Origin: Sphingomonas arvum
GTDB lineage: Bacteria > Pseudomonadota > Alphaproteobacteria > Sphingomonadales > Sphingomonadaceae
NCBI RefSeq assembly: GCF_026013565.1
Contig: NZ_JAPDOB010000002.1
Coordinates: 1,054,001 to 1,118,000, forward strand
Reading direction: 5' to 3'
Length of the DNA stretch: 64,000 nucleotides
Shown in pieces: positions 8,895 through 17,512 of this stretch. Made by a program: the position numbers and the translations under genes. The first letter of the stretch is position 1. Each line of letters opens with the position of its first letter. The notes under the pieces are model-generated. The model saw only the letters and a program-made list of their open reading frames with translations. It made no database searches and was not told where the DNA came from.

Positions 8895-10348
8895 CGGAAT
8901 GGCGGCTCGTCGAAGCTCCTGAGCTTGCGCGAGTGCAGGGCATCGCCCTCCTCGCGCAGCAGTTCCAGCGTCTGGATGCCGATGCGCAGGTGCTGGCTGA
9001 TCGCCCGCTCGTAGAAGGCATTGGCCTGGCCCGGCAGCTTGAGCTCGCCGTGGAGCGGCTTGTCCGACACGCACAGCAGGGTCCCATAGGGCACGCGGAA
9101 GCGGTAGCCCTGGGCCGCCACGGTCGCCGATTCCATATCGATCGCCACCGCCCGGCTCTGGTTGAAGCGCAGGGCCGACTGGGTGTAGCGCAGCTCCCAG
9201 TTGCGGTCGTCGGTGGTCACCACCGTGCCGGTACGCAGGCGCTTCTTGACGCTGTCCTCCGTCTCGCCCGTGACCCGCAGCGCCGCGTTGAACATCGCGG
9301 TCTGGACCTCGGCGATGGCCGGAATCGGAATCTCGATCGGCAGCACGTCGTCCAGCACATGGTCGTCGCGCAGGTAGGCGTGGGCAAGGACATAGTCGCC
9401 GATCGTCTGGCTGGGGCGCAGGCCGCCGCAATGCCCAATCATCAGCCACGCCTCGGGCCGGAGCACGGCGACATGGTCGCAAATCGTCTTGGCGTTGCTG
9501 GGGCCGACGCCGATGTTGATCAGCGTGATGCCGTCGTCGCCGTTGGGCCCGATCAGGTGATAGGCCGGCATCTGGTAGCGCCGCCAGCTGCCCGACGAGA
9601 TCTCCGCTTCCGCATTCTCCAGCATGCCGCGATCGTAATGGCCGCCCGGCACCGACAGGCCCTGGTAGGGCGTGTCCGTCTGCCGCAGCGCGTCCGCCGC
9701 AAAGCGGACGAACTCATCGACGTAGCGGACGTAGTTGGTGAACAGGACGTAGCGCTGGAAGTGGGCCGGCGGCGTGCCGGTATAGTGCCGCAGCCGGGCC
9801 AGGCTGAAGTCGGTGCGCGGGGCGTCGAACAAGGCGAGCGGCCGCCCGGCATGGCTGGCGAAGTCCCAACTGCCGTCCGCGATCTCGTCGCCGATGTGGA
9901 CCAGCTCGGTGGTCGGGAACCAGCGGCCGAGTTCGGCCGAGGCGATGCCGCCCAGCTGCAGGTCCTCGGACCCGTCGAGCACATAAGGGTAGGGGATCTC
10001 GCTCGCCGAGCGGCCCACCGAGATCTCGACCTGGTAATCGCGCAGCAGGTGCTCGAGCTGGGTCGTCAGATAGTCGCGGAACAGGGCCGGCCGGGCGATC
10101 GAGGCGGTGTAGATGCCGGGCTGGTTGAGCCGGGCGAAGGCGCGGTTCGGAAGCGACGGGGGCGTGTCCGGATCATAGGCGATCCGCAGCTCGGGATAGG
10201 AAAAGCGGCCGGACGCCCGCGCGTTCGGATCGGGCCGGGTACCATCGCGCACATAGGCGCCGATCGCGCGGCGGAGGTTGGCAACGGACTCGTCGTAGAT
10301 GGCGGCGAGCTGGTCGAGGATGCGGGGAATGTCGTCAATGTGGGTCAT
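8891..10348 (-). CDS. amn: AMP nucleosidase
   Basis: A 485-residue cytoplasmic enzyme that splits AMP into adenine and ribose 5-phosphate. The C-terminal half is a nucleoside-phosphorylase fold with INIGVGPSNAKT, MIGHCGGL and AIDMESATVAAQGY, the last being the ribose/base site. The N-terminal half is the extended Amn-specific domain. The open frame continues upstream without a stop, but ATG 10348 fits the family start (MTHIDDIP). It faces the DUF1499 gene with about 100 bp between starts. With the 5'-nucleotidase and cytidine deaminase nearby this stretch holds three nucleotide-salvage enzymes, though on different strands. Confidence 0.92.
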   Translation of the reverse strand: MTHIDDIPRILDQLAAIYDESVANLRRAIGAYVRDGTRPDPNARASGRFSYPELRIAYDPDTPPSLPNRAFARLNQPGIYTASIARPALFRDYLTTQLEHLLRDYQVEISVGRSASEIPYPYVLDGSEDLQLGGIASAELGRWFPTTELVHIGDEIADGSWDFASHAGRPLALFDAPRTDFSLARLRHYTGTPPAHFQRYVLFTNYVRYVDEFVRFAADALRQTDTPYQGLSVPGGHYDRGMLENAEAEISSGSWRRYQMPAYHLIGPNGDDGITLINIGVGPSNAKTICDHVAVLRPEAWLMIGHCGGLRPSQTIGDYVLAHAYLRDDHVLDDVLPIEIPIPAIAEVQTAMFNAALRVTGETEDSVKKRLRTGTVVTTDDRNWELRYTQSALRFNQSRAVAIDMESATVAAQGYRFRVPYGTLLCVSDKPLHGELKLPGQANAFYERAISQHLRIGIQTLELLREEGDALHSRKLRSFDEPPFR

Positions 10349-10451
10349 TGACGGAAAGTCCTTGGGCCAGACCGGCCACCCTGGCAACCCCCGGTTGCGG
10401 CTCGCTTGGCGCTGCGCCACAAGGCCGGCGGGGCATAGCGGGGGGCAAGTG

Positions 10452-11204
10452 ATGGCGCGTAGGCCGAAACGGCGGGGCTCGGGTCTGGCATGGGCGGCGC
10501 TGCTGGAGGCGCTGGCGGCGCTGGCCATGGCTGGCGTCGTTGGCCTGGGCGCGCAGCGAGGGTGGTGGACCTCGCAGGGCGGCGCCGACGCTCTGCCGGC
10601 AATCGCCGTCATCGCTGCTGGAGCGACCCTGCTCGGGCTTTATGCCCGGGTGTTCCGTCGCGACGGGCAGCTGATTGCCGTTGCCGCCTTCCTGCTCGGG
10701 ATCGCGTTGGTCGGGGCCATTGCGCAGGGCTGGTGGCGCGATACGCAGGCGGCGCAGCTGGTCGACGTCACCACGGACCTGGAAACCCCTCCGGCGTTCA
10801 CGCACCTGATGGTACGGCCTGACCGCATTACCGGCGTCCCGGTCCCAAATCGTCCCGGCTACGCCTCCCTGTCGCCCGAGGAGCGGTGGCGGGCGGTGCA
10901 CACCGACGCCTATCCGGCCTTGAAACCGGTCGTGACTCGAGCCTCCCCGGCCAGCGTCGTTGCGCGGGCCCGTCGCGCTGCCGAGGGCGAGGGCTGGCAG
11001 GTGGTTGCCGCCGACCCCGGGCATGGCCATCTCGAACTGACCGCGACGAGCCGTTTTCTCGGCTTCAAGGATGATCTGGTGCTGCGAGCGCAGCCCGTGC
11101 CCGGCGGCAGCCGGGTGGACGTGCGCGGAGTCGCCCGGACCGGCACCAGCGATCACGGCCGGATCGCACGGCTGATCGGGCGCCTGCAGCAAGCCGTTCG
11201 CTAA
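10452..11204 (+). CDS. DUF1499 family membrane protein
   Basis: A 250-residue protein with three hydrophobic segments at about residues 15-35, 45-65 and 75-95, then a soluble C-terminal DUF1499 domain. The ending, DVRGVARTGTSDHGRIARL, has the serine/arginine-rich pattern of that family. The family has no established role. The open frame extends upstream to 10299 but that would overlap the amn start, so I chose ATG 10452. Weak ribosome-binding signal (GGGGGCAAG). Divergent from amn, with 68 bp before the MarR gene. Confidence 0.72.
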   Translation: MARRPKRRGSGLAWAALLEALAALAMAGVVGLGAQRGWWTSQGGADALPAIAVIAAGATLLGLYARVFRRDGQLIAVAAFLLGIALVGAIAQGWWRDTQAAQLVDVTTDLETPPAFTHLMVRPDRITGVPVPNRPGYASLSPEERWRAVHTDAYPALKPVVTRASPASVVARARRAAEGEGWQVVAADPGHGHLELTATSRFLGFKDDLVLRAQPVPGGSRVDVRGVARTGTSDHGRIARLIGRLQQAVR

Positions 11205-11241
11205 GGTTCCGCCGAAACCATCCGCGCGGTCGAGCGTTGAA

Positions 11242-11261
11242 ATACTAAGCACGCTTACTAT
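11242..11261. promoter_or_regulatory. Palindromic operator candidate upstream of the MarR-emrAB operon
   Basis: ATACTAAGC-AC-GCTTACTAT is an inverted repeat with eight of nine positions paired, ending 11 bp before the MarR start codon. Such short AT-richer dyads are the usual binding sites of MarR dimers, which repress their own operon until a ligand is bound. It is clearly AT-richer than its surroundings. The assignment to the adjacent MarR protein is inference from position. Confidence 0.6.
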
Positions 11262-11272
11262 ATGCGGACTCT

Positions 11273-11710
11273 ATGGAACAGCTGGGTTGGGAAATCGGCG
11301 AAACGTCGCACGCGCTGCGCCGCGCCTTCGACCGTAAGGCGGCGGAGCTTGGCGTCACGCGCGCGCAGTGGCGCCTGCTGGCGCATCTCAGCCGCACGCC
11401 CGGTGGCCGACAGGTGGAACTGGCGGAGCGAATGGACATTGAGCCCATCACGCTTTGCCGGATCGTCGATCGGCTGGAGGAAAGCGATTTAGTTGAGCGG
11501 CGGCGTGATCCCGCCGACCGCCGCGCCTGGCAGCTGTACCTGACCGACAAGGCCGGACCGCTCGTAGAGCGGCTGCACGGGCTTGCCGACGAGCTGTCCG
11601 ACGACGCCTTCGCCGGCATCGACGACGCCGAACTCGCCACCGTCCGGACCGCGCTGGCCCGGATCCGCAGCAATCTCCTTTCTGCCCCGAAGGGTAGGGT
11701 GACCGCATGA
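11273..11710 (+). CDS. MarR family transcriptional regulator
   Basis: A 145-residue winged-helix protein. The recognition region, RQVELAERMDIEPITLCRIVDRLEE at about residues 46-70, and the wing with DPADRRAWQLYLTDKA are those of MarR/SlyA regulators. The stop overlaps the emrA start (ATGA), so it heads an operon with EmrA, EmrB and an aldo/keto reductase. The likely role is repression of that operon through the palindrome just upstream, relieved by a toxic small molecule. Ligand unknown. Confidence 0.9.
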   Translation: MEQLGWEIGETSHALRRAFDRKAAELGVTRAQWRLLAHLSRTPGGRQVELAERMDIEPITLCRIVDRLEESDLVERRRDPADRRAWQLYLTDKAGPLVERLHGLADELSDDAFAGIDDAELATVRTALARIRSNLLSAPKGRVTA

Positions 11711-12750
11711 ACAAGATGAACAGTGAGCCGCTGACGGGCGAAGAGGTCCAGGCGACGTCCAAGCCGAAGCGCAACTGGTTGCGGCTGGTGCTGATGCTGA
11801 TCGTGCCGCTGCTGCTGGTCGGCGTCGGCGGCTACTGGTGGCTGAACAGCGGCAAGACGGTGTCGACCGACAATGCCGCGGTGAAGCAGGACATCACCTC
11901 CGTCGGCGGGCAGGTCAGCGGGCCGATCTCCGAAGTGTTCGTGAAGGAAGGCGACCGGGTCAAGCCCGGTCAGTTACTGTTCCGCATCGATCCCGCACCC
12001 TATCGGGTGGCGCTGGCCACGGCCGAGGCGCAGCTTGCGGCGGCCCAGCTGGCCAAGCGGCAGGCGGTGACCCAGGCCGCCGGCACCGGCGCCGACATCA
12101 CCGGCGCGCAGAACCAGCTCGCCATCGCGCAGCGGGCGCTCGGGCGTCAGTCGCAGCTGCTCGGTCGCGGCTTCACGACCCGCGTCAGCTATGACGAGGC
12201 ACTGGCCAACGTGCGCCAGGCCGAAACGGCGCTGGCCGACGCCCGCGCGCGGGCCGCCAACGCCCAGGCAGCGATCGTCTCCACGGGTGAGCAGCCGGGT
12301 GAGGCCGCGGCGCGTGCCGCCATCGCCAGGGCCAAGCTCGACCTGTCCCGCACGGACGTCCGCGCTCCCGCGGCCGGGGTCATCTCCAACGCCGACCGGC
12401 TGCTGGCCGGGCAGCAGGTGGTGCCCGGCGTCGGCATGGTCAGCTTGGTGGGCGGCGAGGCCGCGTGGGTAGAAGCCAACTTCAAGGAAAAGGACCTGGC
12501 GCGCATGGTTCCGGGCCAGCGGGTCGAGATTGAGATCGACGCATATCCGGGCCGGACCTTTACCGGCCGGGTGGAAAGCATCGGCGCCGGCACCGGCAGC
12601 GAGTTCGCCATCCTTCCGGCTCAGAATGCCAATGGTAACTGGGTCAAGGTGACGCAGCGCGTGCCCGTGCGGGTCCGCTTCGATCGCAAGCCCGACAAGC
12701 CGATGATCGCCGGCCTCTCGGCGACCGTCACCGTCGAGCTGAACGACTAA
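11707..12750 (+). CDS. emrA: EmrA/HlyD-type membrane fusion protein
   Basis: A 347-residue periplasmic adaptor of an EmrAB-type efflux pump. One membrane segment lies at about residues 24-46, then the lipoyl-like domain (DNAAVKQDITSVGGQVSG, VKEGDRVKPGQLLFRID), an alpha-hairpin rich in Ala/Gln to about residue 200, and a second half-lipoyl motif DLSRTDVRAPAAGVI. The beta-barrel region contains AWVEANFKEKDL. It links the MFS pump EmrB to an outer-membrane channel, which is not encoded here. Overlaps the MarR gene by 4 bp and precedes emrB by 13 bp. Confidence 0.9.
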   Translation: MNKMNSEPLTGEEVQATSKPKRNWLRLVLMLIVPLLLVGVGGYWWLNSGKTVSTDNAAVKQDITSVGGQVSGPISEVFVKEGDRVKPGQLLFRIDPAPYRVALATAEAQLAAAQLAKRQAVTQAAGTGADITGAQNQLAIAQRALGRQSQLLGRGFTTRVSYDEALANVRQAETALADARARAANAQAAIVSTGEQPGEAAARAAIARAKLDLSRTDVRAPAAGVISNADRLLAGQQVVPGVGMVSLVGGEAAWVEANFKEKDLARMVPGQRVEIEIDAYPGRTFTGRVESIGAGTGSEFAILPAQNANGNWVKVTQRVPVRVRFDRKPDKPMIAGLSATVTVELND

Positions 12751-12763
12751 AGGAAGTCCTGCC

Positions 12764-14311
12764 ATGGCCGGTCCCACGGCCCCCACCACGTCCAACGTGC
12801 TGCCCCCGGGCGAGCGCCTGCTGGTCACGGTCGCCGTCATGCTGGCGGTGCTGATGCAGGTGCTCGACACCACGATCGCCAATGTCGCGCTGCCGCACAT
12901 GCAGGCGAGCCTCGGCGCCACCCAGGACAGCATCAATTGGGTGCTGACCAGCTACATCGTCGCCAGCGCCATCGCGATCCCGATCGCCGGCTGGCTGAGC
13001 GAGCGGATCGGCCGCAAGAAGCTGATGCTGATCGCGGTGATTGGCTTCACGGCGGCCTCGCTGCTGTGCGCGATCGCGACCTCCTTGCCGGAAATGGTCC
13101 TGTTCCGCCTGGCGCAGGGCGTCAGCGGCGCCTTCCTGGTCCCGCTCGCCCAGGCGACCATGTTCGACATCAACCCGCCAGAGAAGCACGGCCAGGCAAT
13201 GGCCCTGTTTGGCGGCGGCATTATGATCGGTCCTATTCTCGGTCCGGTTCTCGGTGGCTGGCTCACCGACAGCTTCGACTGGCGCTGGGTGTTTCTGGTT
13301 AACCTGCCAGTTGGCGTGCTGGCCTGGCTGATGCTGGTCCGGACCATGCCGAAAACCGAGCCATACCGGCGCAAATTCGACCTGCTCGGTTTCTTTCTGA
13401 TCGCGGTGGCGCTTGGCTCGCTTCAGATGTTCCTGGACCGGGGCGAAACCAACGACTGGTTCGAGAGTTGGGAGGTGACGATTGAGGCGGGACTGGCGAT
13501 CGGCTTCTTTTGGATGTTCGTGGTTCACACGCTGACCTCACGCGCGCCGATCTTTGAGCGCTCGATGTTTGCCGACCGCAACTTTGCTACTGGCCTGCTG
13601 TTTATGGCGGTCACCGGCGTGCTGCTGCTGGCCGGCCTCGCTCTGCTGCCCCCGCTGCTGCAGCGGCTTTATGGCTATTCGGTTCTCCAGTCCGGTTTCC
13701 TGACCGCCCCGCGCGGCATTGGAACGCTAATCTCCATGCTCGCGGCCGGCCGGCTGATCGGCAAGATCGACCTGCGCATCCTTATTGCCGCGGGCATCAG
13801 CCTGATGGGCATCAGCCTGTGGATGATGACCGGCTTCGCACTGGACCAGCCGTCCGGACCGGTGGTGTGGAGCGGCCTCGTCCAGGGGCTGGGCCTGGGG
13901 CTCATCTTCGTGCCGATGCAAGCGCTGGCCTTTGCCACTCTGGCACCGCCGCTCAGGACTAATGCCGCCAGCCTCCTCAACTTGTCACGCAATATCGGCG
14001 GTTCGGTCGGCATTGCCGTGGTCGGCTCGCAGCTGGTCCGCAACACCCAGATCGCCCATGCTGACATGGCCGCGCACGTCACCCGCAATGACATCCCGGC
14101 GCTCGATCCGAGCTTGCTGGAGCGGATCGGCCAGCAGGGCGACATCGCGCTGCAGGTCATCAATGCGGAGATCAACCGGCAGGCTCTGTTCATCGCCTAC
14201 CTCGACGACTTCAAGCTGATGATGATCGTTACGTTCGCCGCGCTTCCGCTCATCTTTTTGATGAAGAAAGCTTCGGCACCAGCGGGCGGGCCGCCCGTTC
14301 ACGCCGACTAA
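12764..14311 (+). CDS. emrB: EmrB/QacA family (DHA2) multidrug exporter
   Basis: A 515-residue protein with 14 predicted membrane segments. The DHA2 motif C region (GGGIMIGPILGPVLGGWLTD), motif A (WLSERIGRKK) and the opening MQVLDTTIANVALPHM are clear. It is a proton-driven exporter of hydrophobic compounds working with EmrA. An AAGGAAGTC precedes the ATG. It sits between emrA and the aldo/keto reductase in the MarR operon. Confidence 0.92.
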   Translation: MAGPTAPTTSNVLPPGERLLVTVAVMLAVLMQVLDTTIANVALPHMQASLGATQDSINWVLTSYIVASAIAIPIAGWLSERIGRKKLMLIAVIGFTAASLLCAIATSLPEMVLFRLAQGVSGAFLVPLAQATMFDINPPEKHGQAMALFGGGIMIGPILGPVLGGWLTDSFDWRWVFLVNLPVGVLAWLMLVRTMPKTEPYRRKFDLLGFFLIAVALGSLQMFLDRGETNDWFESWEVTIEAGLAIGFFWMFVVHTLTSRAPIFERSMFADRNFATGLLFMAVTGVLLLAGLALLPPLLQRLYGYSVLQSGFLTAPRGIGTLISMLAAGRLIGKIDLRILIAAGISLMGISLWMMTGFALDQPSGPVVWSGLVQGLGLGLIFVPMQALAFATLAPPLRTNAASLLNLSRNIGGSVGIAVVGSQLVRNTQIAHADMAAHVTRNDIPALDPSLLERIGQQGDIALQVINAEINRQALFIAYLDDFKLMMIVTFAALPLIFLMKKASAPAGGPPVHAD

Positions 14312-14332
14312 GCACTATACCGGAGAAAACCC

Positions 14333-15319
14333 ATGCAGCGCCGCCGCCTTGGCCCTAACGGCCCCGAAGTTTCCGCGATCGGGTTGGGGTGTATGGGGAT
14401 GAGCGAGTTCTATGGCTCCGGTGAAGAGACCGAAAGCATTGCGACCATTCACCTGGCGCTCGAGCGGGGTGTGGATTTGCTCGACACGGCGGACATGTAT
14501 GGCCCGTTCACGAACGAGGAACTGGTCGGCCGCGCGATCGCCGATCGGCGCGACAGCGTGTTCCTGGCCACCAAGTTCGGTAACGTGCGCGGACAGAACG
14601 GCGAGTTCCTGGGCGTGCGCGGCGACCCGGCCTATGTGCGCGAGGCGTGCGAGGCGAGCCTCCAGCGGCTCGGTATCGAGACCATCGACCTCTACTACCA
14701 GCACCGGGTCGACCGGACGGTACCGATCGAGGATACGGTGGGGGAGATGGCACGTCTGAAGGGGGAGGGTAAGATCCGCTTCCTCGGCCTCAGCGAGGCC
14801 TCGCCCGAGACCATCCGTAAGGCGCATGCAGTTCACCCCATCACCGCCCTGCAGACCGAGTTCTCGCTGTGGAGCCGCGACGCGGAGACGGAGGTGCTGC
14901 CGACCGTGCGCGAACTCGGCATTGGCTACGTAGCCTATTCGCCGCTCGGCCGCGGGTTCCTGACCGGGCAGATTACCAAGTCGGAGGATTTCCCGGAGGA
15001 CGACTTCCGCCGCTTCCACCCGCGCTTCATCGGCGAGAACTTCGCCAAGAACATTGCCCTGGTCCACGAGCTGGAGCAGCTTGCAGCGGCCAAGGGCTGC
15101 ACGGCGGCGCAGCTGGCGTTGGCCTGGGTTCTGGCTCAGGGGCAGGACATCGTGCCGATTCCCGGCACCAAGCGCCGCAAGTACCTGGAGCAGAACATCG
15201 CCGCGGCCGACATGACGCTGAGCGAGGAAGAACTGCGTCGCCTGGACGAGATTCTTCCGCCCGGCGCGGCCGCCGGAGAGCGTTACCATGCAACCGGGAT
15301 GGCGACCATCAACGGCTAG
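14333..15319 (+). CDS. Aldo/keto reductase
   Basis: A 328-residue NADPH-dependent oxidoreductase of the AKR superfamily. Visible features are [12 protein letters not shown] at the N-terminus, the catalytic DTADMYG (Asp and Tyr), the Lys in LATKFG, the His in YYQHRVD, and the cofactor-binding [13 protein letters not shown]. It lies 21 bp after emrB, so it is probably part of the MarR operon and could reduce reactive aldehydes or quinones that the pump also handles. That functional link is inference. Confidence 0.9.
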   Translation: MQRRRLGPNGPEVSAIGLGCMGMSEFYGSGEETESIATIHLALERGVDLLDTADMYGPFTNEELVGRAIADRRDSVFLATKFGNVRGQNGEFLGVRGDPAYVREACEASLQRLGIETIDLYYQHRVDRTVPIEDTVGEMARLKGEGKIRFLGLSEASPETIRKAHAVHPITALQTEFSLWSRDAETEVLPTVRELGIGYVAYSPLGRGFLTGQITKSEDFPEDDFRRFHPRFIGENFAKNIALVHELEQLAAAKGCTAAQLALAWVLAQGQDIVPIPGTKRRKYLEQNIAAADMTLSEEELRRLDEILPPGAAAGERYHATGMATING

Positions 15320-15440
15320 CCAAGCCCTTGTCGTTGTTCGCCTAATCCGCCTGGCTGCAAACTTCGGTACTCGGTCGCAACGGCGGCAACGATCCGAGGG
15401 CTAGGACATTGGTCACGTTCCCCCGACAGGAGCCACGGCC

Positions 15441-16343
15441 ATGTTCTTCCGCGTCAAAGAGACTGCCTTTCACTGCGTGCCCGACAGGCCCGACCCGATC
15501 TTCGCGCGCCAGCTGCAGGAGGTGCTGGGCGGCCAGTGGGGCGAGATCAGCGTCATGCTCGGTTACCTATTCCAGGGCTGGAACTGTCGCGCGCCGGGCA
15601 AGTACAAGGACATGATCATGGACATCGGGACCGAGGAGATCGGTCACGTGGAGATGCTCGCTACCTGCATCGCGCGGCTGCTGGAGAAGTCGCCGGTCGA
15701 GACGCAGGAAGGAGCGGCCAAGGACGGGCTGGTCGGCGCGGTGCTTGGCGGCGCCAAGATCCAGGACGTGATCATGGCGGGTATGAACCCGCACCATGCG
15801 ATCGTGTCCGGCGGCGGCGCGACCGCGTCCGACAGCAACGGCAATCACTGGTCAGCCAAGTATATCGTGTCGAGCGGCAACCTGCTGGCCGACTTCCGCT
15901 TCAACGTGGCGGCCGAGAGCCAAGGGCGGCTGCAGGTCGCGCGCCTGTACAACCTGACGGACGATCCGGGCGTCAAGCAGATGCTGTCCTACCTGCTCGC
16001 CCGCGACACCATGCACCAGAACCAGTGGCTCGCCGCCATTCGCGAGTTGGAGGAGGACGGCTTGGAGATGACTCCATGTCCTTCCAACTTCCCGCAGGAA
16101 CTGGAGAATCAGGAGTTCAACTACGCTTTCCTGAACCACTCGGAAGGCAACGAAAGCTCCCAGGGGCGCTGGGCGTCAGGGCCGTCGATGGATGGCAAGG
16201 GCGACATCAAGTACGTCGAGCAGCCGCCCGCGATGGGTCAGGTGCAGGACCTGAGCCAGGTGGATCCTCGGTTGTTCGGAACGCCGAAAGCGGCACTCAC
16301 CGACAAGGAGCGCGGCCTGATGTTCCAGGACGAGCAGCGCTAG
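15441..16343 (+). CDS. Manganese catalase
   Basis: A 300-residue non-haem catalase that dismutates hydrogen peroxide with a dimanganese centre. The five expected ligands are present: Glu35 (QWGEIS), Glu66 and His69 (EEIGH), Glu160 (AAESQG) and His193 (TMHQNQW). Length and the C-terminal Pro/Gly-rich tail fit the family. ACAGGAGCC lies 8 bp before the ATG. It follows the efflux operon by 121 bp and probably has its own promoter. Its stop shares CTAG with the convergent metC-like gene. Confidence 0.94.
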   Translation: MFFRVKETAFHCVPDRPDPIFARQLQEVLGGQWGEISVMLGYLFQGWNCRAPGKYKDMIMDIGTEEIGHVEMLATCIARLLEKSPVETQEGAAKDGLVGAVLGGAKIQDVIMAGMNPHHAIVSGGGATASDSNGNHWSAKYIVSSGNLLADFRFNVAAESQGRLQVARLYNLTDDPGVKQMLSYLLARDTMHQNQWLAAIRELEEDGLEMTPCPSNFPQELENQEFNYAFLNHSEGNESSQGRWASGPSMDGKGDIKYVEQPPAMGQVQDLSQVDPRLFGTPKAALTDKERGLMFQDEQR

Positions 16344-17503
16344 GCGAGCGCCTGGGCGAGGTCGGCAATCAGGTCAGCCGGGTCTTCCAAACCGATGTGC
16401 AGGCGGACGGTTGGCCCCTCTGGGGGCTGACCGACGCTGCGCAGGCCGGTGAGGTCGACCGGGCTGGCGAGGCTCTCGTAACCGCCCCAACTCCAGCCGA
16501 TGCCGAACAAGGTGAGCCGCTCGATAAAGGCGTCGCGCGCCGCCGTGGTGCCGTCGAGGACGATTGCGAACAGGCCGGTGGAACCTGCGAAGTCGCGAGC
16601 AAAATGCTCATGGCCGGGGCACGAGGGCAAGGCTGGGTGCAGCACCCGTTGCACCCGTGGTTGTTCGGCCAGCCAGCGGCCGACTTCCAGCGCGTTTTGC
16701 TCGTGCCGGCGCAGGCGGACGTCCAGGGTACGCAGGCCGCGTAGCGCGAGCCAGGCATCGTCCGGGCTGACCGCGGTGCCCCATTGCCGAACGGCCCGGT
16801 TCAGCGCTTCCCACGCGGCCGGCGAAGCGGTCACAGCGCCGAGCATCACATCCGAATGGCCGCCGATATATTTGGTGCAGGCAGTGATCGAGAGGTCGAC
16901 ACCGCGCGCGATCGCCGGGAAGAACAGGGAGGTCGCACAGCTATTGTCCAGCAGGGTCACGAGGCCAAGCTCCTTCGCGGCCGCGGCAAGGCCGGGCACG
17001 TCCTGGACCTCGAAGGTCAGCGAACCCGGGCTCTCCAGGAACAATGCACGGCTGTGCGGGCCGACCAGGTCGCGCAGCTGTTCCGGGGTGATGAGCGGGT
17101 GGTAGTAACGCGTGGTCACGCCCAGGCGCTTCAACTCGCCCTCGCAGAAGAAGCGGCTGGGTGCATAAGCGCTGTCCACCATCAGCAGCTCGTCGCCGGG
17201 CCCCAGCACGCTGATCAGCGCCATCGCCACCGCCGCCGCGCCGGATGGAAAGAGGCGGGTGCCGGCGGCGCCCGGTTCCAGCGCCGTCAGCGCGTCGCAC
17301 AAGGCCCACTGGGTCGCCGTGCCGTTGCGCCCGTAGCTGTAGCTGCCGTCCCGGGGCGGGTAGGCGCCGCGCAGTTCCGCCAAGTTGTCGAACAGGACGG
17401 TGGAGGTCCGCTCGACCGGCACGTTGACCAGCTTGCCGCGCCACTCGCGCCGCCGGCCGCCGTGCACCAGCCGGGTCAGCGGCCCCAGTTCCTCATCGCT
17501 CAT
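16340..17503 (-). CDS. metC: Cystathionine beta-lyase (PLP enzyme)
   Basis: A 387-residue Cys/Met-metabolism PLP enzyme that cleaves cystathionine to homocysteine, pyruvate and ammonia. The PLP lysine is Lys211 in ACTKYIGGHSD; the aspartate that contacts the PLP ring nitrogen is in LLDNSCATS. The substrate-specific region SYGRNGTATQ and the C-terminal SWGGYESLA favour cystathionine beta-lyase over gamma-synthase. It lies 9 bp downstream of the GGDEF-EAL gene on the same strand. No SAM-type riboswitch precedes it; the spacer is too short. A neighbouring family activity cannot be fully excluded. Confidence 0.85.
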   Translation of the reverse strand: MSDEELGPLTRLVHGGRRREWRGKLVNVPVERTSTVLFDNLAELRGAYPPRDGSYSYGRNGTATQWALCDALTALEPGAAGTRLFPSGAAAVAMALISVLGPGDELLMVDSAYAPSRFFCEGELKRLGVTTRYYHPLITPEQLRDLVGPHSRALFLESPGSLTFEVQDVPGLAAAAKELGLVTLLDNSCATSLFFPAIARGVDLSITACTKYIGGHSDVMLGAVTASPAAWEALNRAVRQWGTAVSPDDAWLALRGLRTLDVRLRRHEQNALEVGRWLAEQPRVQRVLHPALPSCPGHEHFARDFAGSTGLFAIVLDGTTAARDAFIERLTLFGIGWSWGGYESLASPVDLTGLRSVGQPPEGPTVRLHIGLEDPADLIADLAQALA

Positions 17504-17512
17504 GCCGACCGT

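Noticed and set aside
8441-10351. A 636-codon plus-strand frame opposite AMP nucleosidase
   Set aside because: Begins inside the small lipoprotein gene in another frame and runs antisense to amn; no recognisable domain.
11237-11261. TTGAAA and TACTAT as a sigma-70 promoter overlapping the MarR operator
   Set aside because: Spacing is only 13 bp, too short for a standard promoter.
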